From the NCBI RefSeq assembly GCF_013248975.1, contig NZ_JABRWH010000002.1, positions 1 to 64,000 of the forward strand: a DNA stretch of 64,000 nucleotides, in the 5' to 3' direction. The stretch is from Neobacillus endophyticus (GTDB taxonomy: Bacteria > Bacillota > Bacilli > Bacillales > Cytobacillaceae). Shown here in pieces: positions 35,449-45,685 of the stretch (position 1 is the first letter of the stretch; each line of letters starts with the position of its first letter). The notes below the pieces were generated by a model. That model saw nothing but the letters and a program-made list of their open reading frames with translations. It was not told where the DNA came from and made no database searches. The position numbers and the translations under genes are program-made.

Positions 35449-35946
35449 ATGTCTACAGCGTTGAGGACCATTCTATTGGTTGTTTTGTTTGCCTTTATCA
35501 TGAGTCTACAAGTGAATTTAGATGCTGATAAAACCAGTACATTTAAGATGAAGAATGCCTTAGAATTGGCGGTACACGACGGTGCCCTAGCTCTATCTTC
35601 AGCCGACCTGGCAAATGGGAAGATCGTATTTGACCAAAATGCTGCGCTCAATAATATTCAAGCCAGCTTGGATACAAATTTGAATCTCACCAGTAATGCA
35701 GGCTACGTATATACTCCAAATGCAAACTCGTTCTTTAAAAATAATCTTTATCTTGTTGATTTAGAATTTATCGATGATAACGTAACAACGACTTATCCAT
35801 ACATTTACAATAATCCAAACTACAATATCAGTAAAACAGTAAATGGCCCAAGCATAATAGCCATTATGACTACCGACAGCCCCCGCTGGTTTAATGGGAG
35901 CGACACCATTATTAGACAGGCAGCGGTTTATGAATATAAAAAATAA
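35449..35946 (+). CDS. TadE/F-like pseudopilin, 165 aa
   Basis: N-terminal hydrophobic helix (TILLVVLFAFIMSLQV) followed by NLDADKTSTFKMKNALELAVHDGALALS, which resembles the alpha-helical spine of TadE/TadF or TadG-type proteins. The remaining 110 residues are extracytoplasmic and Asn/Thr-rich. GGGG lies eight bases before the ATG. Eleven bases after the previous gene. Confidence 0.55.
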   Translation: MSTALRTILLVVLFAFIMSLQVNLDADKTSTFKMKNALELAVHDGALALSSADLANGKIVFDQNAALNNIQASLDTNLNLTSNAGYVYTPNANSFFKNNLYLVDLEFIDDNVTTTYPYIYNNPNYNISKTVNGPSIIAIMTTDSPRWFNGSDTIIRQAAVYEYKK

Positions 35947-36050
35947 TGTTTAAGCCCGTCATTGCATCCTATATTAAGAGATAAAAGAGTTGGGGTATTA
36001 AATCCTAGTTATTAGCTTGTTGCATGAGCACTTACAAGGAGAACAGAGAA

Positions 36051-36572
36051 ATGCTGAGGAAAAAAATGATTGGAAAAATGGGATTCCTTTCCGCTACGTT
36101 CATTAGTGGGGTACTAATACTAGGTGCTGGCATAACAGAGGCTCAAACGATCAAGTCAACAGTCTCGCCTACAAAGGGACCTGTTATAGGGAATGAGTTA
36201 ATCTTTGAGAAAGCGAATCTTGTTGTTTCGAAACTAGAGAAACAACATCAGTTAACGCGTATCAAGAGAGAGGATGTTATGTCCTTGATTTCCTTACAAC
36301 TTGCGGGGACAGAGTTTTATTTACCAACTCAGTTGAAACAATTAAAGGAAATCAAAAAGGTTTTAAGCGATTCGCAAATCAGTAACATCCCAGAGCTTCA
36401 ACCGCTGATTCAAAAAGTGGATCAGCGAATGGAGTCCACAAAGGACGATAAAGAGGGGGAACAGTATACCCTCATTACGGATGAAAAAGCGAAGAAAAGT
36501 ACGCAAAGTACCCATAATATTTTTTCAATCATTTTTGAAAAGATCTCCCATTTCTTTAGTTCCATTTTTTAA
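36051..36572 (+). CDS. Exported protein of unknown function, 173 aa
   Basis: Start set at 36051 because ACAAGGAG lies eight bases upstream; the frame extends to 36024 without a ribosome site. Signal peptide: MLRKKMIGKMG, hydrophobic core, cut near ITEAQT. The mature part is helical and charged, with a C-terminal hydrophobic amphipathic end (IFSIIFEKISHFFSSIF) that could touch membrane. Position between pseudopilins and adhesin suggests an assembly or anchoring role. Confidence 0.55.
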   Translation: MLRKKMIGKMGFLSATFISGVLILGAGITEAQTIKSTVSPTKGPVIGNELIFEKANLVVSKLEKQHQLTRIKREDVMSLISLQLAGTEFYLPTQLKQLKEIKKVLSDSQISNIPELQPLIQKVDQRMESTKDDKEGEQYTLITDEKAKKSTQSTHNIFSIIFEKISHFFSSIF

Positions 36573-36718
36573 GGAGAGAGGACTTCTCTCCTTATCCTTG
36601 CTTATATTTCTATCAATCAATTGAAAAATTTCAGCTGATTGATAGGGATATAATCCCACACTTTGCTTGAAAGGAAGGCGATAGTACGAAAGGCAGAAAA
36701 TATTTATCCTACATCCTT

Positions 36719-39700
36719 GTGTTCATACTGCTGTTCTCTTCAATGCCTCCACCAGCGAAGGCAGCAGATTTTATTATGAAGGGAAATAACCCTCAAAGAA
36801 CACATTATGTAACGGATTATCAGTTTCCTTATAAATATGTTAGAACTATAACTGATGGAAATCATTTAAAAAACACCAGTTCCGGTCCTATCATAGAAAA
36901 TAACATCATGTATGATCTTTCTACAGAAGATTCAACCTTTGTAGCATACGATATGACTAATGGCACAGTTTTATGGAGGAGAATTTTATCTGGCACAGGC
37001 AGTTTATCTGGACACCCTGGAAATGCAACTGTTGTCCATAACCCTAACAATCCTGCTGATGTTAGATTGGTGGTTCCGGCAGGAGAAGAAATTTATGTTT
37101 TAGATGAAAAAACCGGAACGCCTTTAAAACAATTCATAACACGAGTAAAGGGACAAGTTAACCGATTTGCCGATGGTCCACTTTGTCTTTCTAATGGCGA
37201 TTGCTATATAGGGAGCTGGAATCATCATATATATGGTTTTAATGTTCTTGATAGCAGCAGTACTCCCTTCATGGACTACAACGCAGGTGGCGTAATCTCT
37301 GGGTCAGGTACATTAGCCCAGAATGGATCAACCATTGTTTTCGGTGTAGATAGATATCCTGGGAAGATTCTAACTTTCAATGTTGCTAGTAGATCATTCA
37401 AAAGTTCAAAGACAACAGACGTGGGGGTATCTGGTGACTGTACGACTCCCGATGGGACAACCGTTTACTGTGTTGATAAAACGACAAAGCTGTATACTTG
37501 GAATCTAAGCAGTGGAGCCTTTAACAAGTATGATGGGGCATCTGCTCTACAGGGCTCAAACTGGAAAATGATCTTTGCACCTGCTTACGATCCTGTCAGC
37601 AAAAGTTTATATATCACAGTGAACAAACGTAATACAGGGGAAGGCTACTTGTTTAAATATAATCCTTCTAATGGTTCTTATAAGCAGCTTCACTATGAAA
37701 GTGCAGGCATAGCTGGTTCTCCAGTTGCGATTGCGAACGGGGCTGTTATGTATGCGACAGGGAAGGGCAATATAAAAGCTGTCAATGGAAGTAACGGTGC
37801 TGATTTTTCATGGTATCGTGACAGCTCAGGTAAGCAGTATAGTTTCTATCAAATGAGTGGCGTACGATCTTACTCCGAACTAGCATTAGGTGGAGGAAAC
37901 AAAAAAGTGCTAGTTGTAAACGGGGCTGGAGGAATCTATCAATTTGAACCTGATTATGCCAACATTCATGCTATGAGCATAACCGCTTTAGATTCAAGTG
38001 GTAATTCTAAAACGACCTTTACCGATACTGAACCCATTACCATTCGAGGCACTTTTCGGAATGATGGGACGCGAGCTGTAAATAATGTAGAACACATTGC
38101 TACCATGAATGGCACAAACCAAAGTGTCATCACCAAGAATTATTCCGTTAACCAAACGAATAATGTGGACCAAGTTTATTCAAGCTTAGCGCCTGGAACT
38201 TATACGTTTGTCTTTAAAGCTGATCCAAGTAATAAGATTCAAGAAAGTGACGAGACAGATAATAATACAGGTTCGATTACGATCACAGTAACGGCAACGA
38301 AACCTGATTTAGCTGGACAATCAGCTAGCACTTATGACCGCAACGTGGTAGCAAAAACAACCTTCAATTATGGGGAGCCCGTGACAGTTAAAGGAGTTTT
38401 TAAGAATATTGGAACTCGAAATGCTAGTGGTGTGAATCACACGTTCACATTAAATGGAACTCAGCAAGGAAATGCAGGGGTAGTCGATTATTCAGTAGGT
38501 CAATCGAAAACGATTTCTCAGACCTTCTCCAATCTTCCCGCCGGTAATTATACGGTGTATGGAACTGCGGATTATACGAATTCCATTGCGGAGTCAAGCG
38601 AGACGAACAATAATACGCCAACGGCATCCTTTACAGTTAGCGCAGTACCTCCTCCTACAACTATCAATATTGCAGCACAAAGTATCAAAGCTTACGATAG
38701 TACAGGGACAACGGAACAGTACCAATTTAATGCTGGCGCTACGATTCAAATTAAAACGACCTACCAAAATACAGGTTCTTCTATTGTTAATAGTGTGGAG
38801 CATACGATTTACGTAAATGGAGTACAGCAAACCATCACAACAGCCAATTATACGGCGGGTGGCTCGAATACATTGACGTTTTCACTAAGTGGGTTAAGCC
38901 CCGGTATCTATCAAATATATGGACTCGGTGACCCTAACAATAAAGTAACGGAAAGTGATGAAACAGATAATCAGACGAATACGATTACCGTTTTAATCAA
39001 AGCTCCGACATCACCTTTCATTATTGCTGATAGTATGAAATCGTATAAGACATCAGACACAACGAAAACTAGCACAAGCACCTTTGGTCCGAATGACAAC
39101 ATAAGTGTAGATGGGAACTTTGAAAACATCGGAAATGCTTCTGCATCAAATGTAGAGCATGCGACTTATGTGGATGGAGTAGAAGTAGGTTCAAGGATTT
39201 TAAAGAATTACGGGCTAGCACCGAGTAACACGAATACGGTCACAGCATCACTAGGGAAATTAGCAAGAGGAACGCACACCATTAAAATGGTGGCCGATCC
39301 AGAAAATAAGATTTTGATGAATAATCCTAATAATACGTTTATTCAAGCAGCAAGTACTGCTAATCCTAATCCCTATGACAATTATTTGACCTTTGACCAA
39401 ACAGCAGCAACATCTTACCAGTTATCTAATATTGCTACTGATACAACAACAGCAAACGCTAAGACAACCGTAGAATTTTGGATGAATTGGGACGGTACTG
39501 AATTTGAGATGCCTTTAGGATTTTCAGGTTATGACCTTTTCATGGCATCAGGGTATTTTGGATTTAACACAGGTCGATCCGATTTTTACGGTAACACCTA
39601 CGCGAACATGGGGATTACTCCAAACAAATGGATTCATGTATCAGCTGTTTTTAATAACGGGAATATCGATTTAGGTAAGATCTATATCAACGGTGTACAA

Positions 39701-42547
39701 AAAACGCTAGTTGATAAGTTTTTTGACCCAACTAATTATTCAACACATGCGACTGTCAATGTAGCAAACAAACTAACCGTTTCAGGTTTTAACGACGTAT
39801 CAGGTAAGTATAACCTTAGCGGCAAATTAGCAGCGGTAAAAGTTTGGAATTATGAACGAACCCAAAGCCAAATACAGAGTGACATGAATGTAAAAGTAAC
39901 AGGCAACGAAGCGGGTTTAGTGACTCATTTGGATTCACCTTCTGACAGTCTTGATTTAACCAACACTTCACAAGAAGTAGCCTTGAGTAACATTCCTGTC
40001 AATACGGCCGCAGGTGCAGTAAACACCGTAGAATTTTGGGTGAATTGGGATGGTACAAATGGTTCGTTACCGATCTCTTTTTCTAGTAACTATACGATTT
40101 GGATTACGTCAAACGGTATAGGGTTTAATACTCTAAATGGGGATATGATGGGCGCACCGATAGGCAGTAACATCATAGGTAAGTGGACACATGTAACGGC
40201 TAGTTTTTATAACGGAGTCATCTCGCCAACTTCAGTTGTGTTGTATATAAATGGTGTTAAACAAACATTAAGTGCAATTGGGCAACCCACACCAACAACT
40301 CCATATTCAGTTTCACCAAACTTACATCTCGCAGGAAATGTGTCTGGGTTAAAATTTACTGGACAATTAGCGGACGTTAGAGTTTGGAAAGGCGCAAGAA
40401 CGGCTGCTCAAGTCACAAGTGACATGACAGGAAGTTTAACAGGCAACGAGGCTGGATTAGCGGGATATTGGACGCCAGACGATTATACAACTTCGAAAGT
40501 TTATGACCATTCAACAGCTAAAAATGATGGAGCACCCGTAGGATTTACTCCTATTCAGTTTGTAAGTCAAGCAACACCGAATGGGATTCAACTGGAGTGG
40601 GAAAATGCTGGCGATAATACAACATATGAACTGCAAAGAGATGGCGTTGATATTTATTCTGGTCAGGATTTATCTTATGTTGATACAAATGTTACTCCAA
40701 ACACGCAATACACATATCAATTAATCGCAAGAACTCCAAATGGAGAAAGCACAAACTCCTTGGTGAACCAAACATACAGTAAGGAAATTGATACAACCAT
40801 AACGGTTCAAGGCACTCCGCCTACTGCTAAATTTTCTTCTGTAAGCTCGGCCTTGCAAAATAGCAATATCACATTTACCAACCAAACAACAGAGCCAGAT
40901 GGGGATCAAGTTTCTTATTCTTGGTTGATCAAGATCGCAACTGATCCAGATACATCTTATAGCGAATTCTCTGATGTGGTAAATCCTAATAATTTTTTTG
41001 ATACACCTGGGACTTACACGGTGAAGCTGGTTGCATCGGATATCGATGGTCAATCCGAGTATACGCAAAATATCACGATTACACCAAGTACGGTAGTACC
41101 AGGGTTTACAGATGACTCTCCTTATTATATTGGAGACACTTGCACTCTGACCAGTACCGCATACGATACAAATGGACTAAGTTTAACCTATGATTATCTG
41201 ATTGTTAAGCCAGATGGAAGTAGCTTTCATTCAACGAATACAAATCCATCTTTCACCTGTGATCAGGCGGGCGATTACAACGTGACACAAACTGTCCAAA
41301 ACACACTAGGAAATACCGCTACTTATCAAGGTGTAATCACAGCAATTCCTAGAACATTAACGCCAGGATTTATAGACGATTCACCGTATATTGTCGGTGA
41401 TATGGTTAACATCACGAGCACGGCATTCGGTGCTCCGGGCGCTACGCTAAGTTATCTTTATACAATCGTTTGTCCGGACGGAAGTTCCTTTACGTCCACT
41501 GCTGTTAACCCAGCCTTTATTGGTTCACAGGTTGGGACATATACAGTAACACAAGCGGTAACAGATAATTTTGGAAACCAAGCCACGTATACGGATTATG
41601 TTATTGTCGATAATTTACCGCCAGTTGCAGGATTTACGACGGATAAGGCATCGTATTTCAATGACCAAAAAGTCTATGTCACGTCAACCGCGTATGACCA
41701 AAACGGAGATCCTTTAACGTATCAGTATACGGTCACTGCACCAGATGGAAGCACAGCTACTTATAGTGATGTAAATCCATCTTTCAATTCATTGCAAATT
41801 GGTACGTATACCATTGACCAAGTTGTGACCGATCCATACGGTGCGACCGATGAATATGTAAATACGATCACGGTGGTAAATCGACCGCCAAACGCTGCTT
41901 TTGTAACAGATAAACCATCTTATACGGTAAACGACACGATTTCTGTTACTTCTGCAGCCACGGACCCGGATAATCAACCTTTAACCTATGTATATCAGAT
42001 TACCGACCCGAATGGCGTTGTGACAACGCAAAATGTCGCGAATTTCACGATTCCGGCTAATGTCATCGGAAACTGGACGATAACACAGACTGTAACAGAT
42101 CCATACGGTGCAAGTTCGAGTATTTCGTCTACTATTCCAGTCACAGACCTGAGTATCATTGGTCATGTAGATCATACTCCGGATTGGACAGCTAAGCATC
42201 AAGCACTTGGGCATAATCCACAGGATTTCTATAGCGGAGAGACCTTTGTGTTACATGCGGATGTATCATCCTATCCAAAGGATTACGTAAAAGCAACATT
42301 AACGGCACCATTGGTGGATGGAACCACTTATACAGAAACAGTTTTGCTAAATAAAGACAGCGAAACTCAATATTCATTAGATTACTATAGGGATTCATTT
42401 TCACAACCTGCAACTTACTTAAAAAATGGTCCTGCTCAATTCACGTTTGAAGTGAGATATAGTAATGGTGAAATTCGAACCGATGTCGTTAATGTTAATA
42501 TCATTGGAAACGTATATGATGCATTAAATCTTCATAGGACGTATTAA
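36719..42547 (+). CDS. Giant multidomain adhesin, 1942 aa
   Basis: Domains in order by residue: signal region; PQQ/WD-like propeller repeats (about 20-410); four CARDB-type repeats (about 420, 530, 650, 768; each with E(S/T)DETDN); two LamG/concanavalin-like domains (about 889 and 1078); fibronectin III-like (1277); five PKD-like repeats (1367-1800); and a unique C-domain (1807-1942). No LPXTG motif, so it is not sortase-anchored; association with the pilus is likely. The GTG at 36719 has no ribosome site and gives a signal peptide without positive charges. A site AAGGAAGG lies seven bases before an in-frame ACG at 36686, whose use would add STKGRKYLSYIL-like basic residues. Probably mediates mating-pair contact. 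Confidence 0.85.
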   Translation: MFILLFSSMPPPAKAADFIMKGNNPQRTHYVTDYQFPYKYVRTITDGNHLKNTSSGPIIENNIMYDLSTEDSTFVAYDMTNGTVLWRRILSGTGSLSGHPGNATVVHNPNNPADVRLVVPAGEEIYVLDEKTGTPLKQFITRVKGQVNRFADGPLCLSNGDCYIGSWNHHIYGFNVLDSSSTPFMDYNAGGVISGSGTLAQNGSTIVFGVDRYPGKILTFNVASRSFKSSKTTDVGVSGDCTTPDGTTVYCVDKTTKLYTWNLSSGAFNKYDGASALQGSNWKMIFAPAYDPVSKSLYITVNKRNTGEGYLFKYNPSNGSYKQLHYESAGIAGSPVAIANGAVMYATGKGNIKAVNGSNGADFSWYRDSSGKQYSFYQMSGVRSYSELALGGGNKKVLVVNGAGGIYQFEPDYANIHAMSITALDSSGNSKTTFTDTEPITIRGTFRNDGTRAVNNVEHIATMNGTNQSVITKNYSVNQTNNVDQVYSSLAPGTYTFVFKADPSNKIQESDETDNNTGSITITVTATKPDLAGQSASTYDRNVVAKTTFNYGEPVTVKGVFKNIGTRNASGVNHTFTLNGTQQGNAGVVDYSVGQSKTISQTFSNLPAGNYTVYGTADYTNSIAESSETNNNTPTASFTVSAVPPPTTINIAAQSIKAYDSTGTTEQYQFNAGATIQIKTTYQNTGSSIVNSVEHTIYVNGVQQTITTANYTAGGSNTLTFSLSGLSPGIYQIYGLGDPNNKVTESDETDNQTNTITVLIKAPTSPFIIADSMKSYKTSDTTKTSTSTFGPNDNISVDGNFENIGNASASNVEHATYVDGVEVGSRILKNYGLAPSNTNTVTASLGKLARGTHTIKMVADPENKILMNNPNNTFIQAASTANPNPYDNYLTFDQTAATSYQLSNIATDTTTANAKTTVEFWMNWDGTEFEMPLGFSGYDLFMASGYFGFNTGRSDFYGNTYANMGITPNKWIHVSAVFNNGNIDLGKIYINGVQKTLVDKFFDPTNYSTHATVNVANKLTVSGFNDVSGKYNLSGKLAAVKVWNYERTQSQIQSDMNVKVTGNEAGLVTHLDSPSDSLDLTNTSQEVALSNIPVNTAAGAVNTVEFWVNWDGTNGSLPISFSSNYTIWITSNGIGFNTLNGDMMGAPIGSNIIGKWTHVTASFYNGVISPTSVVLYINGVKQTLSAIGQPTPTTPYSVSPNLHLAGNVSGLKFTGQLADVRVWKGARTAAQVTSDMTGSLTGNEAGLAGYWTPDDYTTSKVYDHSTAKNDGAPVGFTPIQFVSQATPNGIQLEWENAGDNTTYELQRDGVDIYSGQDLSYVDTNVTPNTQYTYQLIARTPNGESTNSLVNQTYSKEIDTTITVQGTPPTAKFSSVSSALQNSNITFTNQTTEPDGDQVSYSWLIKIATDPDTSYSEFSDVVNPNNFFDTPGTYTVKLVASDIDGQSEYTQNITITPSTVVPGFTDDSPYYIGDTCTLTSTAYDTNGLSLTYDYLIVKPDGSSFHSTNTNPSFTCDQAGDYNVTQTVQNTLGNTATYQGVITAIPRTLTPGFIDDSPYIVGDMVNITSTAFGAPGATLSYLYTIVCPDGSSFTSTAVNPAFIGSQVGTYTVTQAVTDNFGNQATYTDYVIVDNLPPVAGFTTDKASYFNDQKVYVTSTAYDQNGDPLTYQYTVTAPDGSTATYSDVNPSFNSLQIGTYTIDQVVTDPYGATDEYVNTITVVNRPPNAAFVTDKPSYTVNDTISVTSAATDPDNQPLTYVYQITDPNGVVTTQNVANFTIPANVIGNWTITQTVTDPYGASSSISSTIPVTDLSIIGHVDHTPDWTAKHQALGHNPQDFYSGETFVLHADVSSYPKDYVKATLTAPLVDGTTYTETVLLNKDSETQYSLDYYRDSFSQPATYLKNGPAQFTFEVRYSNGEIRTDVVNVNIIGNVYDALNLHRTY

Positions 42548-42590
42548 AAAAGAAAAAAGATGACTATCCAGATTAGCATAAAAAACAGCA

Positions 42591-42620
42591 ACTGAGTCGA
42601 ACTCAGTTGCTGTTTTAATT
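42591..42620. terminator. Bidirectional terminator between convergent genes
   Basis: AACAGCAACTGAGT-CGA-ACTCAGTTGCTGTT with A/T tracts on each side, between the adhesin and the convergent gene at 42635. Confidence 0.85.
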
Positions 42621-42634
42621 AATATTAAAGGTCT

Positions 42635-43147
42635 TTACTGTTGATGTTTTTCAAAGCACTTCTTTCTTAACTCATAGAAAAGAACTACCAAGGGGTGCTC
42701 GTTTTCATTTAACTTGATTTTGTTGAATCGTCTTTTCCCTAATCGTTTATCAATTAAAGAAAAAGCTTTATATATAGGGTTGTTTGAAGTCAGTATTTCT
42801 TCATAAGGTATGTTCATATAATTCCATAGATTATGGGTAATGTGGTATGTGTCGTGAATACCCAGTTTATAAATTTCTTCTACCTTTTGGGATTTAATTT
42901 GTACCTTAAATGCTTCCTTGTAGAAGGTATTGCTGTTAGCAAAAACTTTATCAGCTTTACTCGGAAAAGGGGTTACATACCAATGATAATAGCCACCATC
43001 AAATATTTTCTTTCCATCTAATGTTATCCACACTTCGCCAACATCATCATGTGCATCGTGATAACACGTCAAGTGGACATCAATTCTTTCTCTTAATTCA
43101 GGCGCGAAGAACTCTTTTATTTTTTTTCTTAATTTTGACCACATCAT
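42635..43147 (-). CDS. SF0329-like family protein, 170 aa
   Basis: The N-terminus (MMWSKLRKKIKEFFAPELRERI ... CYHDAHDDVGEVWITLDGKKIF) matches Bacillus proteins annotated as SF0329 family, which begin MWSKLKK and carry a GR.WI..DGKE.F motif. No signal peptide or membrane helix. Function unknown. Single gene opposite to the adhesin operon. Confidence 0.6.
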   Translation of the reverse strand: MMWSKLRKKIKEFFAPELRERIDVHLTCYHDAHDDVGEVWITLDGKKIFDGGYYHWYVTPFPSKADKVFANSNTFYKEAFKVQIKSQKVEEIYKLGIHDTYHITHNLWNYMNIPYEEILTSNNPIYKAFSLIDKRLGKRRFNKIKLNENEHPLVVLFYELRKKCFEKHQQ

Positions 43148-43737
43148 ATATAAAGCCCACTCCCTAAATGCCTCTCATAAATAGATTTTATACTTTAATT
43201 AACTATTTAGCAGATGTTTTAACATGCAAATCAGCAAGTGCACATAAAATTTATGTACACTTTCCAATTACGATGCTAAATTGAGTGCTAATTTTATAAC
43301 TAAAACTAAATAAAGATTGATATAACAACAAAAGAAAAGGTACCAATTATATATGTGAATTGTACCTCCAAATAGCTTGCTTTTTATATTTTTCTCCTTC
43401 TGAACCGAACCCGTTAACTATCCAGGTCATCTTTTTTCTTTTTCCCCTAAAAAAATACAAAATGAATTGTTGTATGTCGCCTTTATGATAAGCTATACAT
43501 CTAATGAAGCTTTTAGAAAGTAATATATTATGATTACTTGTTGCAAAATAAAGATTAAACTATAACATTTTTGGTTTATGCTAATGTTTTAAAACAAATG
43601 AAACCAATAGGGCTTAGAATTGAGCCCTTTTATCATGTAGTTAAGATATACTTCACAACACTATGTTCCAAAGGAATAGTTATAATGTGTAAATCAGCAA
43701 AAGCAGAACGGAATAAAGGCAGCTATGGGGAAAATGA
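43148..43737. other. Gene-free spacer
   Basis: 590 bases of AT-rich sequence. One hairpin, AGGGCT-TAGAATT-GAGCCCTTTT at 43610-43632, may act as a terminator. I see no credible ORF or repeat array. Confidence 0.5.
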
Positions 43738-44100
43738 ATGAAACAATACATAACGATACACTTCGAAAGTGATTGCATGATGGATCATCATTTAAGAGAT
43801 TGTACTCTGTCTACCTATTCCTTTTCGGGAGTTTGGTTATTTCATCGAGAAGAGATAAATATTGAGATAGCGGAGAATGCCGACATTCGGATGTTTTTAT
43901 CCGTAGCGTTATTGCTCAACGGTGTAGGTATCTATTTGTTCGATGAAGATAAAGATGGCAATGTATACACTGGAGATTGGTATGAATATCCTGATTTAGA
44001 ATCAGCGGTTTTGTGCAGTGAATTACCGTTAGAAGTGTCTATAAGGCTAAAAAAAGAAGTTTCTATTTTAGATTCACTGTTTAATGAGTTAGGGGAGTGA
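43738..44100 (+). CDS. Unknown cytoplasmic protein, 120 aa
   Basis: Acidic protein with alternating beta/alpha character (YITIHFESDCMMDHH, IRMFLSVALLLNGVGIYLFDEDKDG). GGGGAAA lies seven bases upstream of the ATG. The stop codon is nine bases before the HTH gene, so both are likely one transcript. Small acidic partner plus XRE-type regulator could be a toxin-antitoxin or regulator pair, but no known toxin motif is visible. Confidence 0.5.
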   Translation: MKQYITIHFESDCMMDHHLRDCTLSTYSFSGVWLFHREEINIEIAENADIRMFLSVALLLNGVGIYLFDEDKDGNVYTGDWYEYPDLESAVLCSELPLEVSIRLKKEVSILDSLFNELGE

Positions 44101-44109
44101 GAAAGGATA

Positions 44110-44478
44110 ATGGATACAAAAAAGATAGTCGGTGAGAATATTAGACTTTATATCGACTCAGTTGGAAGAAATAATCAATGGGTTATCAATAAGACAGGAA
44201 TACCAAGAGCTACCTTTTACAATTTATTAAATGGAGAAGGTGACCTATCGAAGGGAATTGAAAAACTAAATGAGCTTTTCGGAATTAAAGATCCTTTTTA
44301 TTTTTTTACTGAGGACTTACAACTACCACAAACATTAAAGGAAAAACAAAGGAAAGCGGAATTTAGGAATTTAGTAGCGGCTGAAGGGGAAGAGAAAGAG
44401 TTTCAAAAAACCCTAGATATATTAAGCGATTTTATTAAAATGATTGAATTATTAAGGCCATATGAAAATCTAAGCTGA
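44110..44478 (+). CDS. XRE-like HTH protein, C-terminus altered by IS remnant
   Basis: 122 residues. Residues 3-60 form a helix-turn-helix of XRE type (IDSVGRNNQWVINKTGIPRATFYNLLNGEG). A charged helical C-domain follows. The last codon and stop (AGCTGA) coincide with the end of an IS200/IS605-type remnant at 44475 (CTGATACTCCC), so the natural C-terminus has probably been replaced. Confidence 0.65.
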   Translation: MDTKKIVGENIRLYIDSVGRNNQWVINKTGIPRATFYNLLNGEGDLSKGIEKLNELFGIKDPFYFFTEDLQLPQTLKEKQRKAEFRNLVAAEGEEKEFQKTLDILSDFIKMIELLRPYENLS

Positions 44479-44730
44479 TACTCCCATACTGAAGGAGTGG
44501 GCTTTCCCGTTCGGGTAATATTCAACCCAAAAACATATCCAATATAGGATTTTTATACATAGATGGTGGCATCTGATAGTTCTCCTTCCATTGATATTAT
44601 AAGAATTAACTATTATACTTCTAACTGTAGGCTGCGATGAAGGATTGTTTCTATCTGGGCACTTGAACACTCTGGAGCAAGTAGTGCAACCGACCATTAT
44701 TCTAGTTTAATGGTTTTCGGCAAAAACTTT
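44475..44730 (-). mobile_element. Remnant of an IS200/IS605-type right end
   Basis: CTGATACTCCCA.ACTGAAGGAGTGGG at 44475-44503 is the reverse complement of the right end of the intact element at 23237-23263 (CCCACTCCTTTAGGTGTGGG, then AGTATCAG). No transposase or tnpB frame follows; about 200 bases of structured non-coding sequence remain. The right limit is not determined. Confidence 0.6.
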
Positions 44731-44924
44731 TAAACTTCGTAAGTGAATAACTGCATTATAGACGACCCCCAGTTATTTGATTCCTTAACCGAATAGTTTA
44801 GTAATTAATACTTTGCTACTACTAAAATAAATACTTATTTCTATAATAATTGTGGAATCTAAAAGTTTGTACTAGGTTTTCTTCTATAATAAAGTCAGTA
44901 GAAATGAAGCGAGGGTTTAATAAA

Positions 44925-45263
44925 ATGCGACAACTCAAAGAAAACAAAGGTTTAGAAAAAATATCAATGGCTACAAAAGAGTATGTAGTAAGGGAAACGA
45001 AAGTACTTATTAGTGACGATACAGTATTAGAGCATGTATCTTTAACCAAAGAGATTACGACGGTATGGGAAGACTGCGTGAACGAGAAAGTAGAAGTATT
45101 GTTTGCAACTTCTCAGGAATATCCTCTATCTAATTTAGAACGTACAAATAGGGATATGCTTTTAGACCAAGCGTATATTGAAAAAAAATATAAACTTACA
45201 AGGGAAAAAGCAAGAGAATATCTCTTGGACAAAAATGTAGAAGATTTGTATGCAGAAATTTAA
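44925..45263 (+). CDS. Unknown protein, 112 aa
   Basis: ATG at 44925 (MRQLKENKG) has GCGAGGG about nine bases upstream; an ATG seven codons earlier is possible. TATAAT at 44886 gives a plausible -10. Charged, helical, with a C-terminal YLLDKNVEDLYAEI. Followed by a strong terminator (45316-45349). No family recognised. Confidence 0.5.
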   Translation: MRQLKENKGLEKISMATKEYVVRETKVLISDDTVLEHVSLTKEITTVWEDCVNEKVEVLFATSQEYPLSNLERTNRDMLLDQAYIEKKYKLTREKAREYLLDKNVEDLYAEI

Positions 45264-45315
45264 TATGATAAGTGATTCATTTCCTTCCTCCACATAGGAG
45301 GCGGGGAAGATAAAA

Positions 45316-45350
45316 AGAAGTGTGTCCATTCACACTTCTTTTTTTTTGAA
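45316..45350 (+). terminator. Intrinsic terminator
   Basis: AAGAAGTGTG-loop-CACACTTCTT followed by eight Ts. Confidence 0.85.
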
Positions 45351-45556
45351 AAAAACAGCAAGTAATAAGCTTTAAAAATTTTATTTTTAAAAGCCTTAAA
45401 ATCTGAACCACCCAAAGATACAATGATTAATGCTAAAGATCCTACTGATTTTGTTTTTTATAAATAAGCAGGAGTTTGGCTAAAGAACCTTTTCTTGAAA
45501 AGGAGACAACACTTATCTTTACAAAAAAAATAATTAGAAAGGAGGATATTTTACAA

Positions 45557-45685
45557 ATGAATATTGAAACACCAAAAGGCTTTAAGATGAAAATTTCGTC
45601 AAAGGTTATAGTGACATTTTTCCGTTTTCTTTTTGGGACTGCAGGAAGTACCTTGCTTTATTATCTTCACTCTTTTATCCATTAA
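45557..45685 (+). CDS. 42-aa membrane peptide
   Basis: ATG at 45557 behind AAAGGAGG (spacing about 11). A polar N-terminus (MNIETPKGFKMKISSK) precedes one hydrophobic span (VIVTFFRFLFGTAGSTLLYYL). A longer frame from 45476 has no ribosome site. Function unknown. Confidence 0.5.
   Translation: MNIETPKGFKMKISSKVIVTFFRFLFGTAGSTLLYYLHSFIH

Noticed and set aside
38445..42413. Several open frames opposite to the adhesin gene
   Set aside because: They are antisense shadows of a repetitive 1942-codon gene with no ribosome sites of their own.
44470..44697. Minus-strand 75-codon frame with several cysteines
   Set aside because: It lies within the IS remnant's structured non-coding part and lacks a ribosome site; the cysteines are not arranged like a TnpB zinc finger.
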